Assembly (NCBI RefSeq): GCF_003480315.1
Contig: NZ_QUIV01000008.1
Location: forward strand, 62,001-126,000
From: Clostridium sp. AM33-3
GTDB lineage: Bacteria > Bacillota > Clostridia > Lachnospirales > Lachnospiraceae
Direction of reading: 5' to 3'
DNA: 64,000 bases
Both the position numbers and the translations under genes were made by a program. This document shows, piece by piece, positions 40,057 through 50,163 of the stretch (position 1 is the first letter of the stretch; each line of letters opens with the position of its first letter). Below the pieces are notes generated by a model. It saw nothing but the letters and a program-made list of their open reading frames with translations, made no database searches and was not told the origin of the DNA.

Positions 40057-43000
40057 TTATTCTTCATCAAAGGAATCATCGGTGTAATCGTCAGATTCCC
40101 CTTCGAAATCATCGCTGCTGTCATCGTCACCCTCGACGCCAACCAGCTCTCCATCCTTGAACTCCTGCTGCTGATAGCCGTAGTCGCCAAAGGACTCATC
40201 ACGGTTGTAGCGGCTGTCACCCTCGATGATGTGACGCAGATCGGTCTCGCCGTAATCTACGTTCTCACCGATCTCAACCTCGGTTCCGTCGTCACGCAGT
40301 ACGCTTACATCCAGGCCAAGGGACTGCAGCTCTTTTAACAGTACCTTGAAGGACTCCGGAATACCCGGCTCAGGGATGTTCTCGCCCTTGATGATCGCCT
40401 CGTAGGTCTTCACACGTCCGACAACATCATCGGACTTCACGGTCAGGATCTCCTGCAGGGTGTAGGATGCACCATACGCCTCCAGAGCCCAAACCTCCAT
40501 CTCACCGAAACGCTGTCCGCCGAACTGTGCCTTACCACCCAGAGGCTGCTGGGTAACAAGGGAGTATGGGCCAGTGGAACGTGCATGGATCTTATCGTCA
40601 ACCAGGTGATGCAGCTTCAGGTAATGCATGTGGCCGATGGTTACCGGGCTGTCAAAGTACTCTCCGGTACGTCCGTCACGCAGTCTTACTTTACCGTCGC
40701 GCCGGAGCGGAACGCCCTTCCACAGCTCACGGTGCTCCAGATGGGAGCCTAAGTAATCCATAACTTCCGGTTTCAGGATCTCTTTGTATTTCTCTTCAAA
40801 CTCCTCCCAGGAGGTGTTTACGTAATCGTTGGCAATTTCCAGGGTATCCATGATGTCTACCTCGTTCGCGCCCTCGAATACCGGGGTGGAAATGTTAAAG
40901 CCCAGTGCCTTACATGCAAGGCTTAAGTGCATCTCCAGGACCTGTCCGATGTTCATTCGGGAAGGTACGCCCAGCGGGTTCAGCACGATATCCAGCGGAC
41001 GTCCGTTCGGCAGGAACGGCATATCCTCTACCGGAAGCACGCGGGAAACGACACCCTTGTTACCATGACGTCCTGCCATCTTATCACCTACAGAAATCTT
41101 ACGTTTCTGAGCAATATAAATGCGGACAGTCTGGTTTACGCCAGGAGCCAGCTCATCGCCGTTCTCTCTGGTAAATACTTTTGCGTCGATAATAACGCCG
41201 TAAGCACCGTGCGGTACCTTTAAGGAGGTATCTCTTACCTCTCTTGCCTTCTCACCGAAGATGGCACGCAGCAGTCTCTCCTCTGCAGTCAGCTCAGTCT
41301 CACCCTTCGGGGTAACCTTACCAACCAGGATATCACCGGCACGGACCTCTGCACCGATACGGATGATACCTCTCTCGTCCAGGTCCTTTAACGCATCGTC
41401 GCCGACACCCGGAACGTCGCGGGTGATCTCTTCCGGTCCGAGCTTGGTATCACGGGCTTCTGCCTCATACTCCTCAATATGAACGGAGGTGTAGACATCT
41501 TCCATAACCAGTCTCTCACTTAAGAGAACCGCATCCTCGTAGTTGTAACCCTCCCAGGTCATGAATCCGATCAGCGGGTTCTTACCGAGAGCGATCTCAC
41601 CGTTGCTGGTAGACGGACCGTCTGCAATGACCTCGCCTGCCTCAACATGGTCGTTCTTATAAACGAGCGGCTTCTGGTTGTAGCAGTTGGACTGGTTGCT
41701 TCGGGAGAATTTGATCAGATGGTAAACATCTTTCGCGCCGTTGTCATCTCTCTTGATGATGATCTCGTTGGAAGCGGAACGCTCAACAACACCGGCATGC
41801 TTTGCAACAACGCAGACACCAGAGTCAACCGCAGACTTGCCCTCGATACCGGTACCTACTGCAGGAGCCTCGGTTCTTAAAAGCGGAACGGCCTGACGCT
41901 GCATGTTGGATCCCATCAGAGCACGGTTTGCATCGTCGTTCTGAAGGAACGGGATCATGGAGGTTGCTACGGAGAATACCATCTTAGGAGATACGTCCAT
42001 TAAGTCGATGGCTCTCTTCTGGAACTCGGAAGTCTCCTCACGGAAACGGCCGGCTACGTTATTGTGTACGAAATAGCCATTCTCGTCTAACTGGGTGTTT
42101 GCCTGTGCGACAACGAAGTTATCCTCCTCGTCTGCGGTCAGGTATACAACCTCATCGGTTACACGCGGGTTGGCCGGATCGGTTTTATCTACAACACGGT
42201 ACGGAGCCTCGATGAAGCCGTACTCATTGACCTTTGCATAGGTTGCCAGAGAGTTGATCAGACCGATGTTCGGTCCCTCAGGAGTCTCGATCGGGCACAT
42301 ACGTCCGTAATGGGTGTAATGTACATCTCGAACCTCGAATCCGGCACGGTCACGGGACAGACCGCCAGGTCCCAGTGCAGAGAGACGTCTCTTGTGAGTC
42401 AGCTCAGACAGCGGGTTGTTCTGGTCCATGAACTGGGACAGCTGGGAGCTTCCGAAGAACTCCTTCACTGCTGCGGTGACCGGTTTGATGTTGATCAGGG
42501 ACTGCGGGGTAATGCCGTCCATATCCTGGGTGGTCATACGCTCTCTTACCACACGCTCCATACGGGACAGACCGATGCGGTACTGGTTCTGTAAGAGCTC
42601 ACCGACGGCACGGATACGACGGTTGCCCAGATGGTCGATATCGTCCGGGGTACCGATTCCGCCTTCCAGATGCATGTTGTAGTTGATGGAAGCAATGATG
42701 TCTTCCTTGGTAATGTGCTTCGGAATCAGCTCGGTGATATTCTTATGAACCAGCTTCTTTAACTCTTCCTGGTCATCACCAGCTTCTTCCAGAATCGTTT
42801 TTAATACCGGATAATATACTAACTCTGTAACACCGGCTTCCTTCGGATCGAAGTCTACATATGCTGCCAGGTCAACCATTAAGTTGGACAGCACCTTGTA
42901 GTTTCTCTCCTCAGTCTGGATCATGACATACGGAACTGCCGCATTCTGCAGGGTAGTTGCCAGCTCTTTGTCGATCTTGGTACCAGCCTCTGCCAGAATC

Positions 43001-43914
43001 TCTCCGGTTGTCTCATCCACTACATCCTCAGCCAGGATCTGGCCTTTGATGCGGTTTTTAAAGTGAAGCTTCTTATTGAATTTATATCTGCCGACTTTGG
43101 CCAGGTCATAACGGCGCGGGTCAAAGAACATGCTGTTTAACAGGCTTTCTGCACTATCAACGGATAACGGCTCGCCCGGACGGATCTTGCGGTAGAGCTC
43201 TAACAGACCATCCTGATAGCTCTCTGCAGTATCTTTGCCAAAGCTTGCCAGCAGTTTCGGTTCTTCACCGAACAGATCAATGATCTCCGCATTGGTGCCA
43301 TAGCCCAGTGCACGCACCAGTACGGTTACCGGAACCTTACGGGTACGGTCTACGCGAACGTAGAAGATATCATTGGAGTCAGTCTCATACTCAAGCCATG
43401 CACCACGGTTCGGGATTACGGTACAGGTGTACAGTTCCTTACCGATCTTGTCGTGTCCGATTCCGTAGTAAATGCCCGGAGAACGGACCAGCTGGCTTAC
43501 GATAACTCGTTCAGCGCCGTTGATGACGAATGAGCCGGTATCGGTCATGAGCGGAAGATCTCCCATAAAGATCTCGTGCTCGTTGATCTCTTCTTTGTCC
43601 TTATTGTAAAGTCTTACCTTTACCTTTAAAGGTGCAGCGTAAGTTGCGTCGCGTTCTTTGCATTCTTCGATGTTGTATTTGACTTCATCTTTACATAATG
43701 TAAAATCAACGAATTCGAGGCTTAAATGACCTGCGAAATCGGAGATTGGGGAGATATCTTCAAATACTTCCTTCAATCCTTCATCGAGGAACCACTGATA
43801 GGAGTCTTTCTGAATCTCAATCAGGTTTGGCATCTCAAGAACTTCTTTCTGTCTTGAGTAGCTCATTCTAACGCTCTTTCCCGATGTGACCGGGCGCATT
43901 CTGCTTTTCTCCAT
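40057..43914 (-). CDS. rpoB: DNA-directed RNA polymerase subunit beta
   Basis: 1285 residues. The rifampicin-pocket region reads [20 protein letters not shown] and [10 protein letters not shown] with the wild-type [18 protein letters not shown] pattern, suggesting rifampicin sensitivity. [13 protein letters not shown] and [20 protein letters not shown] are intact. A long acidic, flexible C-terminal tail ([15 protein letters not shown]) is typical of clostridia. The start at 43914 follows AGGGGTGAAACGTCA; a longer frame begins within the promoter. It has its own promoter and no rplL lies upstream. Confidence 0.99.
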   Translation of the reverse strand: MEKSRMRPVTSGKSVRMSYSRQKEVLEMPNLIEIQKDSYQWFLDEGLKEVFEDISPISDFAGHLSLEFVDFTLCKDEVKYNIEECKERDATYAAPLKVKVRLYNKDKEEINEHEIFMGDLPLMTDTGSFVINGAERVIVSQLVRSPGIYYGIGHDKIGKELYTCTVIPNRGAWLEYETDSNDIFYVRVDRTRKVPVTVLVRALGYGTNAEIIDLFGEEPKLLASFGKDTAESYQDGLLELYRKIRPGEPLSVDSAESLLNSMFFDPRRYDLAKVGRYKFNKKLHFKNRIKGQILAEDVVDETTGEILAEAGTKIDKELATTLQNAAVPYVMIQTEERNYKVLSNLMVDLAAYVDFDPKEAGVTELVYYPVLKTILEEAGDDQEELKKLVHKNITELIPKHITKEDIIASINYNMHLEGGIGTPDDIDHLGNRRIRAVGELLQNQYRIGLSRMERVVRERMTTQDMDGITPQSLINIKPVTAAVKEFFGSSQLSQFMDQNNPLSELTHKRRLSALGPGGLSRDRAGFEVRDVHYTHYGRMCPIETPEGPNIGLINSLATYAKVNEYGFIEAPYRVVDKTDPANPRVTDEVVYLTADEEDNFVVAQANTQLDENGYFVHNNVAGRFREETSEFQKRAIDLMDVSPKMVFSVATSMIPFLQNDDANRALMGSNMQRQAVPLLRTEAPAVGTGIEGKSAVDSGVCVVAKHAGVVERSASNEIIIKRDDNGAKDVYHLIKFSRSNQSNCYNQKPLVYKNDHVEAGEVIADGPSTSNGEIALGKNPLIGFMTWEGYNYEDAVLLSERLVMEDVYTSVHIEEYEAEARDTKLGPEEITRDVPGVGDDALKDLDERGIIRIGAEVRAGDILVGKVTPKGETELTAEERLLRAIFGEKAREVRDTSLKVPHGAYGVIIDAKVFTRENGDELAPGVNQTVRIYIAQKRKISVGDKMAGRHGNKGVVSRVLPVEDMPFLPNGRPLDIVLNPLGVPSRMNIGQVLEMHLSLACKALGFNISTPVFEGANEVDIMDTLEIANDYVNTSWEEFEEKYKEILKPEVMDYLGSHLEHRELWKGVPLRRDGKVRLRDGRTGEYFDSPVTIGHMHYLKLHHLVDDKIHARSTGPYSLVTQQPLGGKAQFGGQRFGEMEVWALEAYGASYTLQEILTVKSDDVVGRVKTYEAIIKGENIPEPGIPESFKVLLKELQSLGLDVSVLRDDGTEVEIGENVDYGETDLRHIIEGDSRYNRDESFGDYGYQQQEFKDGELVGVEGDDDSSDDFEGESDDYTDDSFDEE

Positions 43915-43999
43915 TGACGTTTCACCCCTGTTTTCTAATCTAATTTCTGGCGTATTTTTGGGCGCAAAAAGCCCAGAACGCCACAATAGTGCACACTCC

Positions 44000-44028
44000 A
44001 TAATATCATACGCCTGTCAAGGTGTCAA
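44000..44028 (-). promoter_or_regulatory. Promoter of rpoB-rpoC
   Basis: TTGACA (44023-44028), 17 nt, TATTAT (44000-44005) on the minus strand, back to back with the promoter at 44037-44065. Confidence 0.75.
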
Positions 44029-44036
44029 GTTTTTCC

Positions 44037-44065
44037 TTGATTTTTTTTGCCGAAAATGCTATACT
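44037..44065 (+). promoter_or_regulatory. Promoter of the gene at 44119
   Basis: TTGATT (44037-44042), 17 nt, TATACT (44060-44065). Its -35 is only eight bases from the -35 of the rpoB promoter. Confidence 0.7.
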
Positions 44066-44118
44066 TTTCGTACAGGTGTGTCCTGTTACACAAAAGAACC
44101 TAATGGAGGTATTGCCCA

Positions 44119-44565
44119 ATGCATCTTGTTTTAAACGTTTTGCTGGTAATTCTGGTGATCGCAGTCATTGCTCTTGCGGTTCTGTACTTCTTGGGAAGGA
44201 AGCTCGAAAAACGTCAGGTTGAGCAGCAACAGCTTCTGGAAATGTCCAAACAGACGGTTTCCATGCTGGTCATCGACAAAAAGAAGATGAAGATCAAAGA
44301 ATCCGGTCTTCCGAAAATCGTCTATGAGCAGACTCCGAAGTACATGCGCTGGGCGAAGGTTCCGGTTGTAAAGGCGAAGGTAGGTCCGAAGGTTATGACC
44401 CTGCTGGCAGATGAGCGCGTGTTTGCATCTCTCCCGGTTAAGACCGAGGCAAAAGTAGTCGTAAGCGGTCTTTACATTACCGAGATCAAGAGCGTCCGCG
44501 GCGGAGCGATCCCGCAGGCACCGAAGAAAAAAGGTTTCTTCGCAAGATTTAAAAAAGACAATTAA
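44119..44565 (+). CDS. Conserved small membrane-anchored protein, function unknown
   Basis: 148 residues. One N-terminal membrane segment (LVLNVLLVILVIAVIALAVLYFLG) precedes a short charged coiled stretch (KLEKRQVEQQQLLEMSKQ) and a basic, beta-rich soluble part (MLVIDKKKMKIKESGLP, VVVSGLYITEIKSVRGGA), ending KKKGFFARFKKDN. The soluble part is probably cytoplasmic, given the basic residues after the segment. I do not recognise a named family. It is monocistronic with its own strong promoter and terminator and is divergent from rpoB. Start follows GGAGGTATTGCCCA. Confidence 0.8.
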   Translation: MHLVLNVLLVILVIAVIALAVLYFLGRKLEKRQVEQQQLLEMSKQTVSMLVIDKKKMKIKESGLPKIVYEQTPKYMRWAKVPVVKAKVGPKVMTLLADERVFASLPVKTEAKVVVSGLYITEIKSVRGGAIPQAPKKKGFFARFKKDN

Positions 44566-44578
44566 ATCATGAACGCCA

Positions 44579-44620
44579 AAAGAAGAGGTAAGCGCCAGGC
44601 GCCTGCCTCTTCTTTTTCTT
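44579..44620. terminator. Terminator between the 148-aa gene and the DUF1934 gene
   Basis: AGAAGAGG pairs with CCTCTTCT, with GCGCC/GGCGC inside, followed by TTTTCTTT on the plus strand. Confidence 0.8.
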
Positions 44621-45069
44621 TACGCTTCCCCAAGCTCCAGCTTCGCACAGCCCTTGGATGTCACATCCAGGACAATGCGGCAGTCGGATACATGGTCGTA
44701 ATTGATATCGAGGGAATACTCTACCTCTACCTTCAGGTGATCATCCTCTTCCTCAAAGCCAATCCGGCTCGTAGTCATCTCCACCAGCATCTCTCCCATG
44801 GGAGTCGCATAATGGGTCTGGGTCTTTTTGTCCACCTCAAACACCATACTGGCAGATATCGGCCCGCTTTTCCTGATCTCCAGCTTATCTGGTGTCAGCT
44901 TCATGGTGTTGCGGATCGTTCCGTCCGTTCCCTCCATGACCTCATCATAGATCAGGTAATGCTTGTTATTCTTCCAGAAGTAATCACCGGCCGTGATCAC
45001 CTCTACCACGCCCTCATCGTCCTCCATGGACTGGAGGCCGCTTAAGCGAATCAGTACATCTCTTGTCAT
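44620..45069 (-). CDS. DUF1934 beta-barrel protein
   Basis: 149 residues. The pattern TRDVLIRLSGLQ, YLIYDEVMEG, NTMKLTPDKLEIRKSGPISA, MVFEVDKKTQTHYATPMG matches the DUF1934 (YwiB-like) family, a small lipocalin-like barrel of unknown function in Firmicutes. The start at 45069 has TTGAGGATT upstream. It lies downstream of murI on the same strand, 36 bases away, and probably belongs to the ddl-murI unit. Confidence 0.8.
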   Translation of the reverse strand: MTRDVLIRLSGLQSMEDDEGVVEVITAGDYFWKNNKHYLIYDEVMEGTDGTIRNTMKLTPDKLEIRKSGPISASMVFEVDKKTQTHYATPMGEMLVEMTTSRIGFEEEDDHLKVEVEYSLDINYDHVSDCRIVLDVTSKGCAKLELGEA

Positions 45070-45105
45070 AATCCTCAACTCTCTTATGGCATTTCTATCG
45101 CATTT

Positions 45106-45927
45106 TTAATATTCTTCGATATTGATCTTCTTCGTTTCCTTTACATCTTCCGGTAATATGGAGCTTGCGAAATCTGTAAATTTCTCCGCCAGGTCACTGA
45201 CATAAAACTGATACTTCTCCCCTGCAAACGGTGCGAACGGATCGCGGCTCAGCCCATGCTCCGCAAGAAGTCCGCGAAGCTCGATCGCGGTCTCATAAGC
45301 CGGATTCACCAGAGTGACATCCTCCCCCATCAGCCGTCTCATGGTAGAGCGCAGCAGCGGATAATGTGTACAGCCAAGCACCAGGGTGTCAATATAGCGC
45401 TCCTTCAAAATGCTCAGATACCGGGAAGCGATCTCATCTGTCACCGGATCATGAAGCCACCCTTCCTCCACCAGCGGAACAAACAGCGGACAGGATTTGC
45501 CGAACACCTGAATGCCCGGCTTCATCTTTTTCATGACCTCCGTGTAAATACCGCTGCCGATGGTCGCTTCCGTTCCAATGACACCGATACGGCCGTTTCT
45601 GGTAGATTCCACAGCCGTCTTTGCCCCGGCATGGATCACACCAATGATCGGAATATCCGACTCTGCCGCCACAGTATCCAGAGTCAGAGCCGTTGCCGTG
45701 TTGCAGGCAATGACAATGGCCTTCACCTCCCTGGTCCGCAGGAAACGGATAATCTGGCGGGAATAACGCAGGACCGTATCCCGGGATTTACTTCCGTAGG
45801 GGACCCTTGCGGTATCTCCAAAATAAACGATCCGCTCATCCGGCAGCTGCCGCATGATCTCTCTTGCTACCGTCAGGCCCCCCACACCGGAATCGAATAC
45901 GCCAACCGGCGCGTTTCTGTCACTCAT
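45106..45927 (-). CDS. murI: Glutamate racemase
   Basis: 273 residues. It supplies D-glutamate for peptidoglycan by converting L-glutamate. PVGVFDSGVGGLTVAREI lies at the start; the two catalytic cysteines are in IACNTATA near residue 73 and LGCTHYPLL near 185. NPAYETA is also present. Start follows GGTAGGAAGCC and lies six bases after the ddl stop. With ddl it forms a D-amino-acid unit for the cell wall. Confidence 0.97.
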   Translation of the reverse strand: MSDRNAPVGVFDSGVGGLTVAREIMRQLPDERIVYFGDTARVPYGSKSRDTVLRYSRQIIRFLRTREVKAIVIACNTATALTLDTVAAESDIPIIGVIHAGAKTAVESTRNGRIGVIGTEATIGSGIYTEVMKKMKPGIQVFGKSCPLFVPLVEEGWLHDPVTDEIASRYLSILKERYIDTLVLGCTHYPLLRSTMRRLMGEDVTLVNPAYETAIELRGLLAEHGLSRDPFAPFAGEKYQFYVSDLAEKFTDFASSILPEDVKETKKINIEEY

Positions 45928-45933
45928 GGCTTC

Positions 45934-46992
45934 CTACCTCTCAAAGGCCAGGTCAATGAGGCGGTCTACCAGCTCCGGCTTTGAAATACCGGCAGCCTCC
46001 CAGAGCATCGGGTACATGCTGATGGCAGTAAAGCCCGGCATGGTATTGATCTCATTGAAGATGACCTCTCCATCGTTGGTAACAAAGAAGTCTACGCGGG
46101 ACAGGCCATAGCCGTCTACTGCGTTAAAGATCTTTGCGGCTGCCTCTCGCACGCGTTCTGCGGAATCGCCCGGAAGCTCCGGTCCGATAACAGTGCGGGA
46201 CTCTGCATTATTGTATTTTGCATCGAAATCATAGAACTCTGCTGCTGCCAGGATCTCGCCGACACCGGAAGCCTTTACCGGCTTCTGGCCGCCGCCAAGG
46301 ACCGCACACTCTACCTCATGTCCCACGATGGTCTCCTCCACCAGGATCTTGCGGTCATGCTTCGCAGCCTCCTTTAAGGCTTCGATCAGCTCTCTGCGGG
46401 TTTCTGCTTTGTTTACACCGCGGGAAGAGCCTGCGTTGGACGGCTTTACGAATACCGGATACTGGAAATGAGTCTCCACTGCCGCTACCGGAATATCCAT
46501 ATCCTTTTCCATCTCCCAGCGCATCACCGGAACATATTTTGCCTGGCGGATGCCCAGGGTATCTACGATGATCTTTGTATACAGCTTATCCATGGATACC
46601 GCGGAAGCCAGCACACCGCAGCCTACATACGGGATCTTTGCCAGCTCGAACAGGCTCTGAACGGTACCGTCCTCACCGTAAAGGCCATGGAGAACCGGAA
46701 ATGCCACATCGATCCTCTCTTCTCTGGTCACGCCGTTCTCCATAATGAGAGCGCACTTTTTTGTTGCATCCGGGGAGATAACAACCTCCACGCTGCTCCC
46801 TCTCCAGGCTCCGGAACGGATATCCTTCACGCTCTCTGCCTTCACCCAGTGTCCTTCCTCGGTAATGCCGATGAGGAGCAGGTCATACTTTTCTTTATTT
46901 ATCTGGTCAATCACATTGGCCGCAGACACACAGGATACTACATGCTCTGAGGATTGTCCGCCGAACAGGACTGCGATTTTCTTTTTGCTCAT
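45934..46992 (-). CDS. ddl: D-alanine--D-alanine ligase
   Basis: 352 residues of the ATP-grasp fold. It joins two D-alanines for peptidoglycan. Motifs: VLFGGQSSEHVVS at the start, PVLHGLYGEDGT, VKPSNAGSSRGV (the glycine loop, with SRG in place of the more usual SVG), VGHEVECAVLGG, and EINTMPGFTAISMYP at the C-terminus. The start at 46992 follows GAGAGGGAACATT. It precedes murI. A D-lactate or D-serine ligase is less likely, since no vanT or vanXY neighbours are present. Confidence 0.93.
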   Translation of the reverse strand: MSKKKIAVLFGGQSSEHVVSCVSAANVIDQINKEKYDLLLIGITEEGHWVKAESVKDIRSGAWRGSSVEVVISPDATKKCALIMENGVTREERIDVAFPVLHGLYGEDGTVQSLFELAKIPYVGCGVLASAVSMDKLYTKIIVDTLGIRQAKYVPVMRWEMEKDMDIPVAAVETHFQYPVFVKPSNAGSSRGVNKAETRRELIEALKEAAKHDRKILVEETIVGHEVECAVLGGGQKPVKASGVGEILAAAEFYDFDAKYNNAESRTVIGPELPGDSAERVREAAAKIFNAVDGYGLSRVDFFVTNDGEVIFNEINTMPGFTAISMYPMLWEAAGISKPELVDRLIDLAFER

Positions 46993-47108
46993 AATGTTCC
47001 CTCTCTTTTCCAAAATATCTGATTAATTATACCATATCTGTCAACACTTAAGAAGTGACAGGGTATACAAGAATAGATTTTTTTCCCTGCCAGAAGGAGG
47101 CTTTTTCC

Positions 47109-47744
47109 ATGAAACAAAAATTAGTTCTTCCCCTTCTTCTCCTTTCCCTGCTGCTTTCCATGGCAAACCTGCAGAAACACCGGGAAGCACTGGCAGACCG
47201 CATCGCCCCTTCCATTCTGCGCTTCCACATTCTCGCCAACAGCGATTCCAAAACCGATCAGGCCGTAAAGCTGGAGGTACGCAGTTTTCTTTTAGACTAT
47301 ATCCGGGACCACCTGCCGGAAAGCGCAGACAGCAAGAACGAGGTTTCCGGCTGGCTTTTCAAAAACAAAACCAGCCTGGAGACTGCCGCCAGTCGTTTTC
47401 TTGCCGAAAAGCAAATGCCCTATAGCGCTGCGCTTTCCCTGGAACGCACCTGGTTTCCCACAAGAGTCTACGATGATCTGGTGATCCCCTGCGGCACCTA
47501 CGATGCCGCCCGTCTCATCCTCGGAAAAGGAAAGGGCCACAACTGGTGGTGCGTCCTCTACCCGCGGTTCTGTTTTCTCGATGAAGCCTGCAGAGAAATT
47601 CCGGAGGAAAGCCGCAGAGAGCTTCAGGAAAAACTGAATCAGGGCGATTATCCCCTACTTAAGGATCATCGCCCTGAACTGAATATTCGTTTTTTCTTTT
47701 TCCCGGATTTTCAGCCGGTGCTGCCATCACACAGCAGCGGCTGA
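47109..47744 (+). CDS. spoIIR: Stage II sporulation protein R
   Basis: 211 residues. SpoIIR is made in the forespore, exported, and activates SpoIIGA in the mother cell to process pro-sigma-E. A signal segment (KLVLPLLLLSLLLSM) is followed by the family motifs LRFHILANSDS, AVKLEVRSFLLDYI, CGTYDAARLILGKGKGHNWW and CVLYPRFCF. Start ATG at 47109 follows AGAAGGAGG. It is divergent from ddl. A sigma-F promoter is expected but I could not place one with confidence. The terminator of the convergent efflux operon lies inside the 3' part of this gene. Confidence 0.95.
   Translation: MKQKLVLPLLLLSLLLSMANLQKHREALADRIAPSILRFHILANSDSKTDQAVKLEVRSFLLDYIRDHLPESADSKNEVSGWLFKNKTSLETAASRFLAEKQMPYSAALSLERTWFPTRVYDDLVIPCGTYDAARLILGKGKGHNWWCVLYPRFCFLDEACREIPEESRRELQEKLNQGDYPLLKDHRPELNIRFFFFPDFQPVLPSHSSG
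47629..47676 (-). terminator. Terminator of the efflux operon, inside spoIIR
   Basis: On the minus strand CAGGGCGAT pairs with ATCGCCCTG and is followed by ATTCAGTTTTTCC. It lies about 90-130 bases past the last gene of the operon, antisense to spoIIR codons. Confidence 0.55.
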
Positions 47745-47761
47745 ACTTGTTTTGGCCCAGG

Positions 47762-48952
47762 CTATTCTATGGACGCCAGGCCCTGAACACCCCAGTTATA
47801 GGTTTCCATGGCCAGGCGCAGCGCAGTATCTGCGCTCTCATAGGAACTCTTTGCCTGATAATAGGAAATCTCGGTGCCAATATAATCGGATTCTCCGAGA
47901 AGTCCCATCTGATACATGCGTGTATATTTGTCGTGTGTCTTCTGAGCTGCCTGATAACCGGCTCTTGCACCTTCGAATGCCTCTTTCTGTGTATATACAT
48001 CGTTGTACAGGCGCTTCATCTCAATAGTCAGCTTCTGTTCGCCCTCCTCGATCACACCGAGACGGCTCTCGATACTGGCATTGCTGGTTCCCTTTGCGGA
48101 GGTACGCTGGCTGATCAGGGTGCTGTTATTGCCGATCGCCTTCTTCGTATCTTCCTCCAGATTCATCTGATCGATCTGAGTCAGATCAGTCTCCGGGATC
48201 GGAGCAAGCTCCGGGGAAGCATCCGCCGCCCATCCGGTCAGAGTACATAACGTAGGCTTTAACTGCAGCAGTCCGCCGTCTAAAGATGCCACGGAGCTTG
48301 CCGCGGAAAGCCGGTTGGTCTGGGCTGTCAGCACATCCTGATCGGTTGCCATGCCAAGGGCATGCTTGTTTACCGCGATCTCATACTGCTTTGCGTAAAG
48401 CTCCTGCAGCTTTTCCAGGGTATTGCGCTGTTTTAACAGCGAATCGTACGTGATCATCAGAGACTGCGCCGCCTTCGTGATCTGCTTTTCGCCCTTCTGA
48501 ATACCGACCACCGTTTTCCGGTTGTACAGATCGGTGCTGCGCAGGCCCGATGCAACCTTGCCAAGGATGATTTCCTGCATGGTATAATTTCCGTATCCTG
48601 TCCAGTTTCCCTGATCCTTCGCCTCGTCCTTCAGATTTTTCATCTTGCCGCGCTGACTGTCCAGCTCCTGGATATTCCGGTCAATTTTTTCCTTGCTTTC
48701 CCGCAGGTTTTTCCAGATTTCCGAAATGCTGCTGTTATAGACATGCACCAGATCTGGAATCTCATCATATTCCAGCACGTTGTCCTGAAGCTTTGCCCAG
48801 GTCTCTGCATCGTAGGTGTCCTCCGGATTTCCGGTGACCGGGGCATACGCCGCAAATGCAGTGCCCGGCATTGCCGCAAGGAGCATGGTGCCTGCAAGTA
48901 CTGCTGCTCCCACACGTTTCAGATATGCCTTCCGGCTGCAATTTTTTCTCAT
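47762..48952 (-). CDS. TolC-family protein (second copy)
   Basis: 396 residues. A signal peptide (VGAAVLAGTMLLAAMPGTAFA) precedes an almost wholly helical, coiled-coil region with the internal two-fold repeat of outer-membrane-efflux-family proteins (QYEIAVNKHALGMATDQDVL; MYQMGLLGESDYIG). It lacks evident beta-barrel strands and is shorter than typical TolC. In a cell with one membrane it may extend the pump through the wall. The start at 48952 follows GGCGGTG. It is 13 bases after its paralogue and last in the operon. Confidence 0.8.
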   Translation of the reverse strand: MRKNCSRKAYLKRVGAAVLAGTMLLAAMPGTAFAAYAPVTGNPEDTYDAETWAKLQDNVLEYDEIPDLVHVYNSSISEIWKNLRESKEKIDRNIQELDSQRGKMKNLKDEAKDQGNWTGYGNYTMQEIILGKVASGLRSTDLYNRKTVVGIQKGEKQITKAAQSLMITYDSLLKQRNTLEKLQELYAKQYEIAVNKHALGMATDQDVLTAQTNRLSAASSVASLDGGLLQLKPTLCTLTGWAADASPELAPIPETDLTQIDQMNLEEDTKKAIGNNSTLISQRTSAKGTSNASIESRLGVIEEGEQKLTIEMKRLYNDVYTQKEAFEGARAGYQAAQKTHDKYTRMYQMGLLGESDYIGTEISYYQAKSSYESADTALRLAMETYNWGVQGLASIE

Positions 48953-48965
48953 CCTGTTCACCGCC

Positions 48966-50135
48966 TTATGATGCATTTGCCAGGCCATTCAGTACCCACT
49001 CATAGGACTGGATTGCCTGGAGCAGGTTATACTTTGCAATCTGTGCCTGGATCACGGCAGAATCGTATGCATACTTTCTGTTCAGATAGTCCATCTTCCC
49101 GATCATGCCAAGCTGATATTGGCGTTCCGTTGTCTGCATGGTCTTTTCCTGCAGCTGAGCCTGTGCTCCCTTCAGGTCCATGGAAGCCTTCGCTGCCAGC
49201 ACATTCTGATAGCTGCCGGTTACGGAAGCTCCGATGGTCTGGGTATCCTCCCGGATGGTTTTCTCCAGGGTTTCTTTCGTATCATCGCTCTTTGCGTTTT
49301 CCAGCTTCCGTTTATTTACCTTCATGGTGTAGCTGTTTTCCACCGCCTGCGCTTTATCCGCAGCAGGATTCATGGCCGCAATCCGGTCCGGATCCGGCTC
49401 CGGCAGCGTGCCGATCTCCGGCCGGTCATCATGCTTCCAGCCCAGAGCAACAAACAGCTTTTCCTGGTTGTTCTCAATGGTATTCTGATCATCCAGAATC
49501 GCCTTGTTCGCATTTCTTAAGCTTTCCTCCGCAGACAGGACATCCACATCGGTTGCCATCCCCAGAGACTGTCGGTTCTGAACGCTCTGATACGTCTCGG
49601 TCAGCAGCTCCTGATTCTTCTGATCCAGCTCCAGCTGCAGCTGATTTACATAATATGCGATCATCTGCTGCTGGGCATTGGAAGTCAGCATGGCCTCCGC
49701 GGAAGCATAATTATAATAGTAGGTCATGTAATCATCCACCGCTTCATCGGCGGATTTTCTCCAGTTATCGATCTGCATCTCACTGGTCACAATGGCCGTC
49801 ATAATACTTGCATAGGAAGTATCATCCACATCCGGGTAGCTTAAGCTGGCTTCCAGATCGTCTGCCAGTTCCCGGTAGCGGTTGGCCCATTCGTCATTGC
49901 TCTCGCCGTAATCCTTACGGAATTTGCTTAAGTCAATGGCATTTTTCTGGACGGTCGCATTGTATTCGTGGATCAGATCTGCAATCTCATCGTACTCGAT
50001 CTTATTGTCCTGTAATCTGGCCCACTCCTCTGCACTGCGTGAAAACTCCGGGCTGGCAGCAAACGCCGTAACCGGCGCTGCTGTCATCATCACTCCGGCC
50101 ATTCCCAGAGATAATGCCTGTTTTAATCGTTTCAT
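48966..50135 (-). CDS. TolC-family protein (first copy)
   Basis: 389 residues. A signal peptide (LGMAGVMMTAAPVTAFA) is followed by helical repeats with the same signature pattern (TYQSVQNRQSLGMATDVDVL; QYQLGMIGKMDYLNRKYAYD), in the two-repeat layout of TolC. The mature N-terminus (WARLQDNKIEYDEIADLIHE) is shared with the second copy, showing duplication. The two could form a mixed trimer or hexamer. Start follows GGAGGATGTTAG. It lies 28 bases after the RND pump gene. Whether it forms any channel is inferred from context. Confidence 0.82.
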   Translation of the reverse strand: MKRLKQALSLGMAGVMMTAAPVTAFAASPEFSRSAEEWARLQDNKIEYDEIADLIHEYNATVQKNAIDLSKFRKDYGESNDEWANRYRELADDLEASLSYPDVDDTSYASIMTAIVTSEMQIDNWRKSADEAVDDYMTYYYNYASAEAMLTSNAQQQMIAYYVNQLQLELDQKNQELLTETYQSVQNRQSLGMATDVDVLSAEESLRNANKAILDDQNTIENNQEKLFVALGWKHDDRPEIGTLPEPDPDRIAAMNPAADKAQAVENSYTMKVNKRKLENAKSDDTKETLEKTIREDTQTIGASVTGSYQNVLAAKASMDLKGAQAQLQEKTMQTTERQYQLGMIGKMDYLNRKYAYDSAVIQAQIAKYNLLQAIQSYEWVLNGLANAS

Positions 50136-50163
50136 CTAACATCCTCCGAAGCCGTCTGGCTTA

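Noticed and set aside
46993..47108. Sigma-F promoter for spoIIR
   Set aside because: Expected from biology, but no pair of elements with proper spacing could be placed; only ambiguous GTATA-like sequences are present.
48743..49804. A 353-codon plus-strand frame across the two TolC-like genes
   Set aside because: Ser/Pro/His/Cys-rich shadow of two well-supported minus-strand genes.
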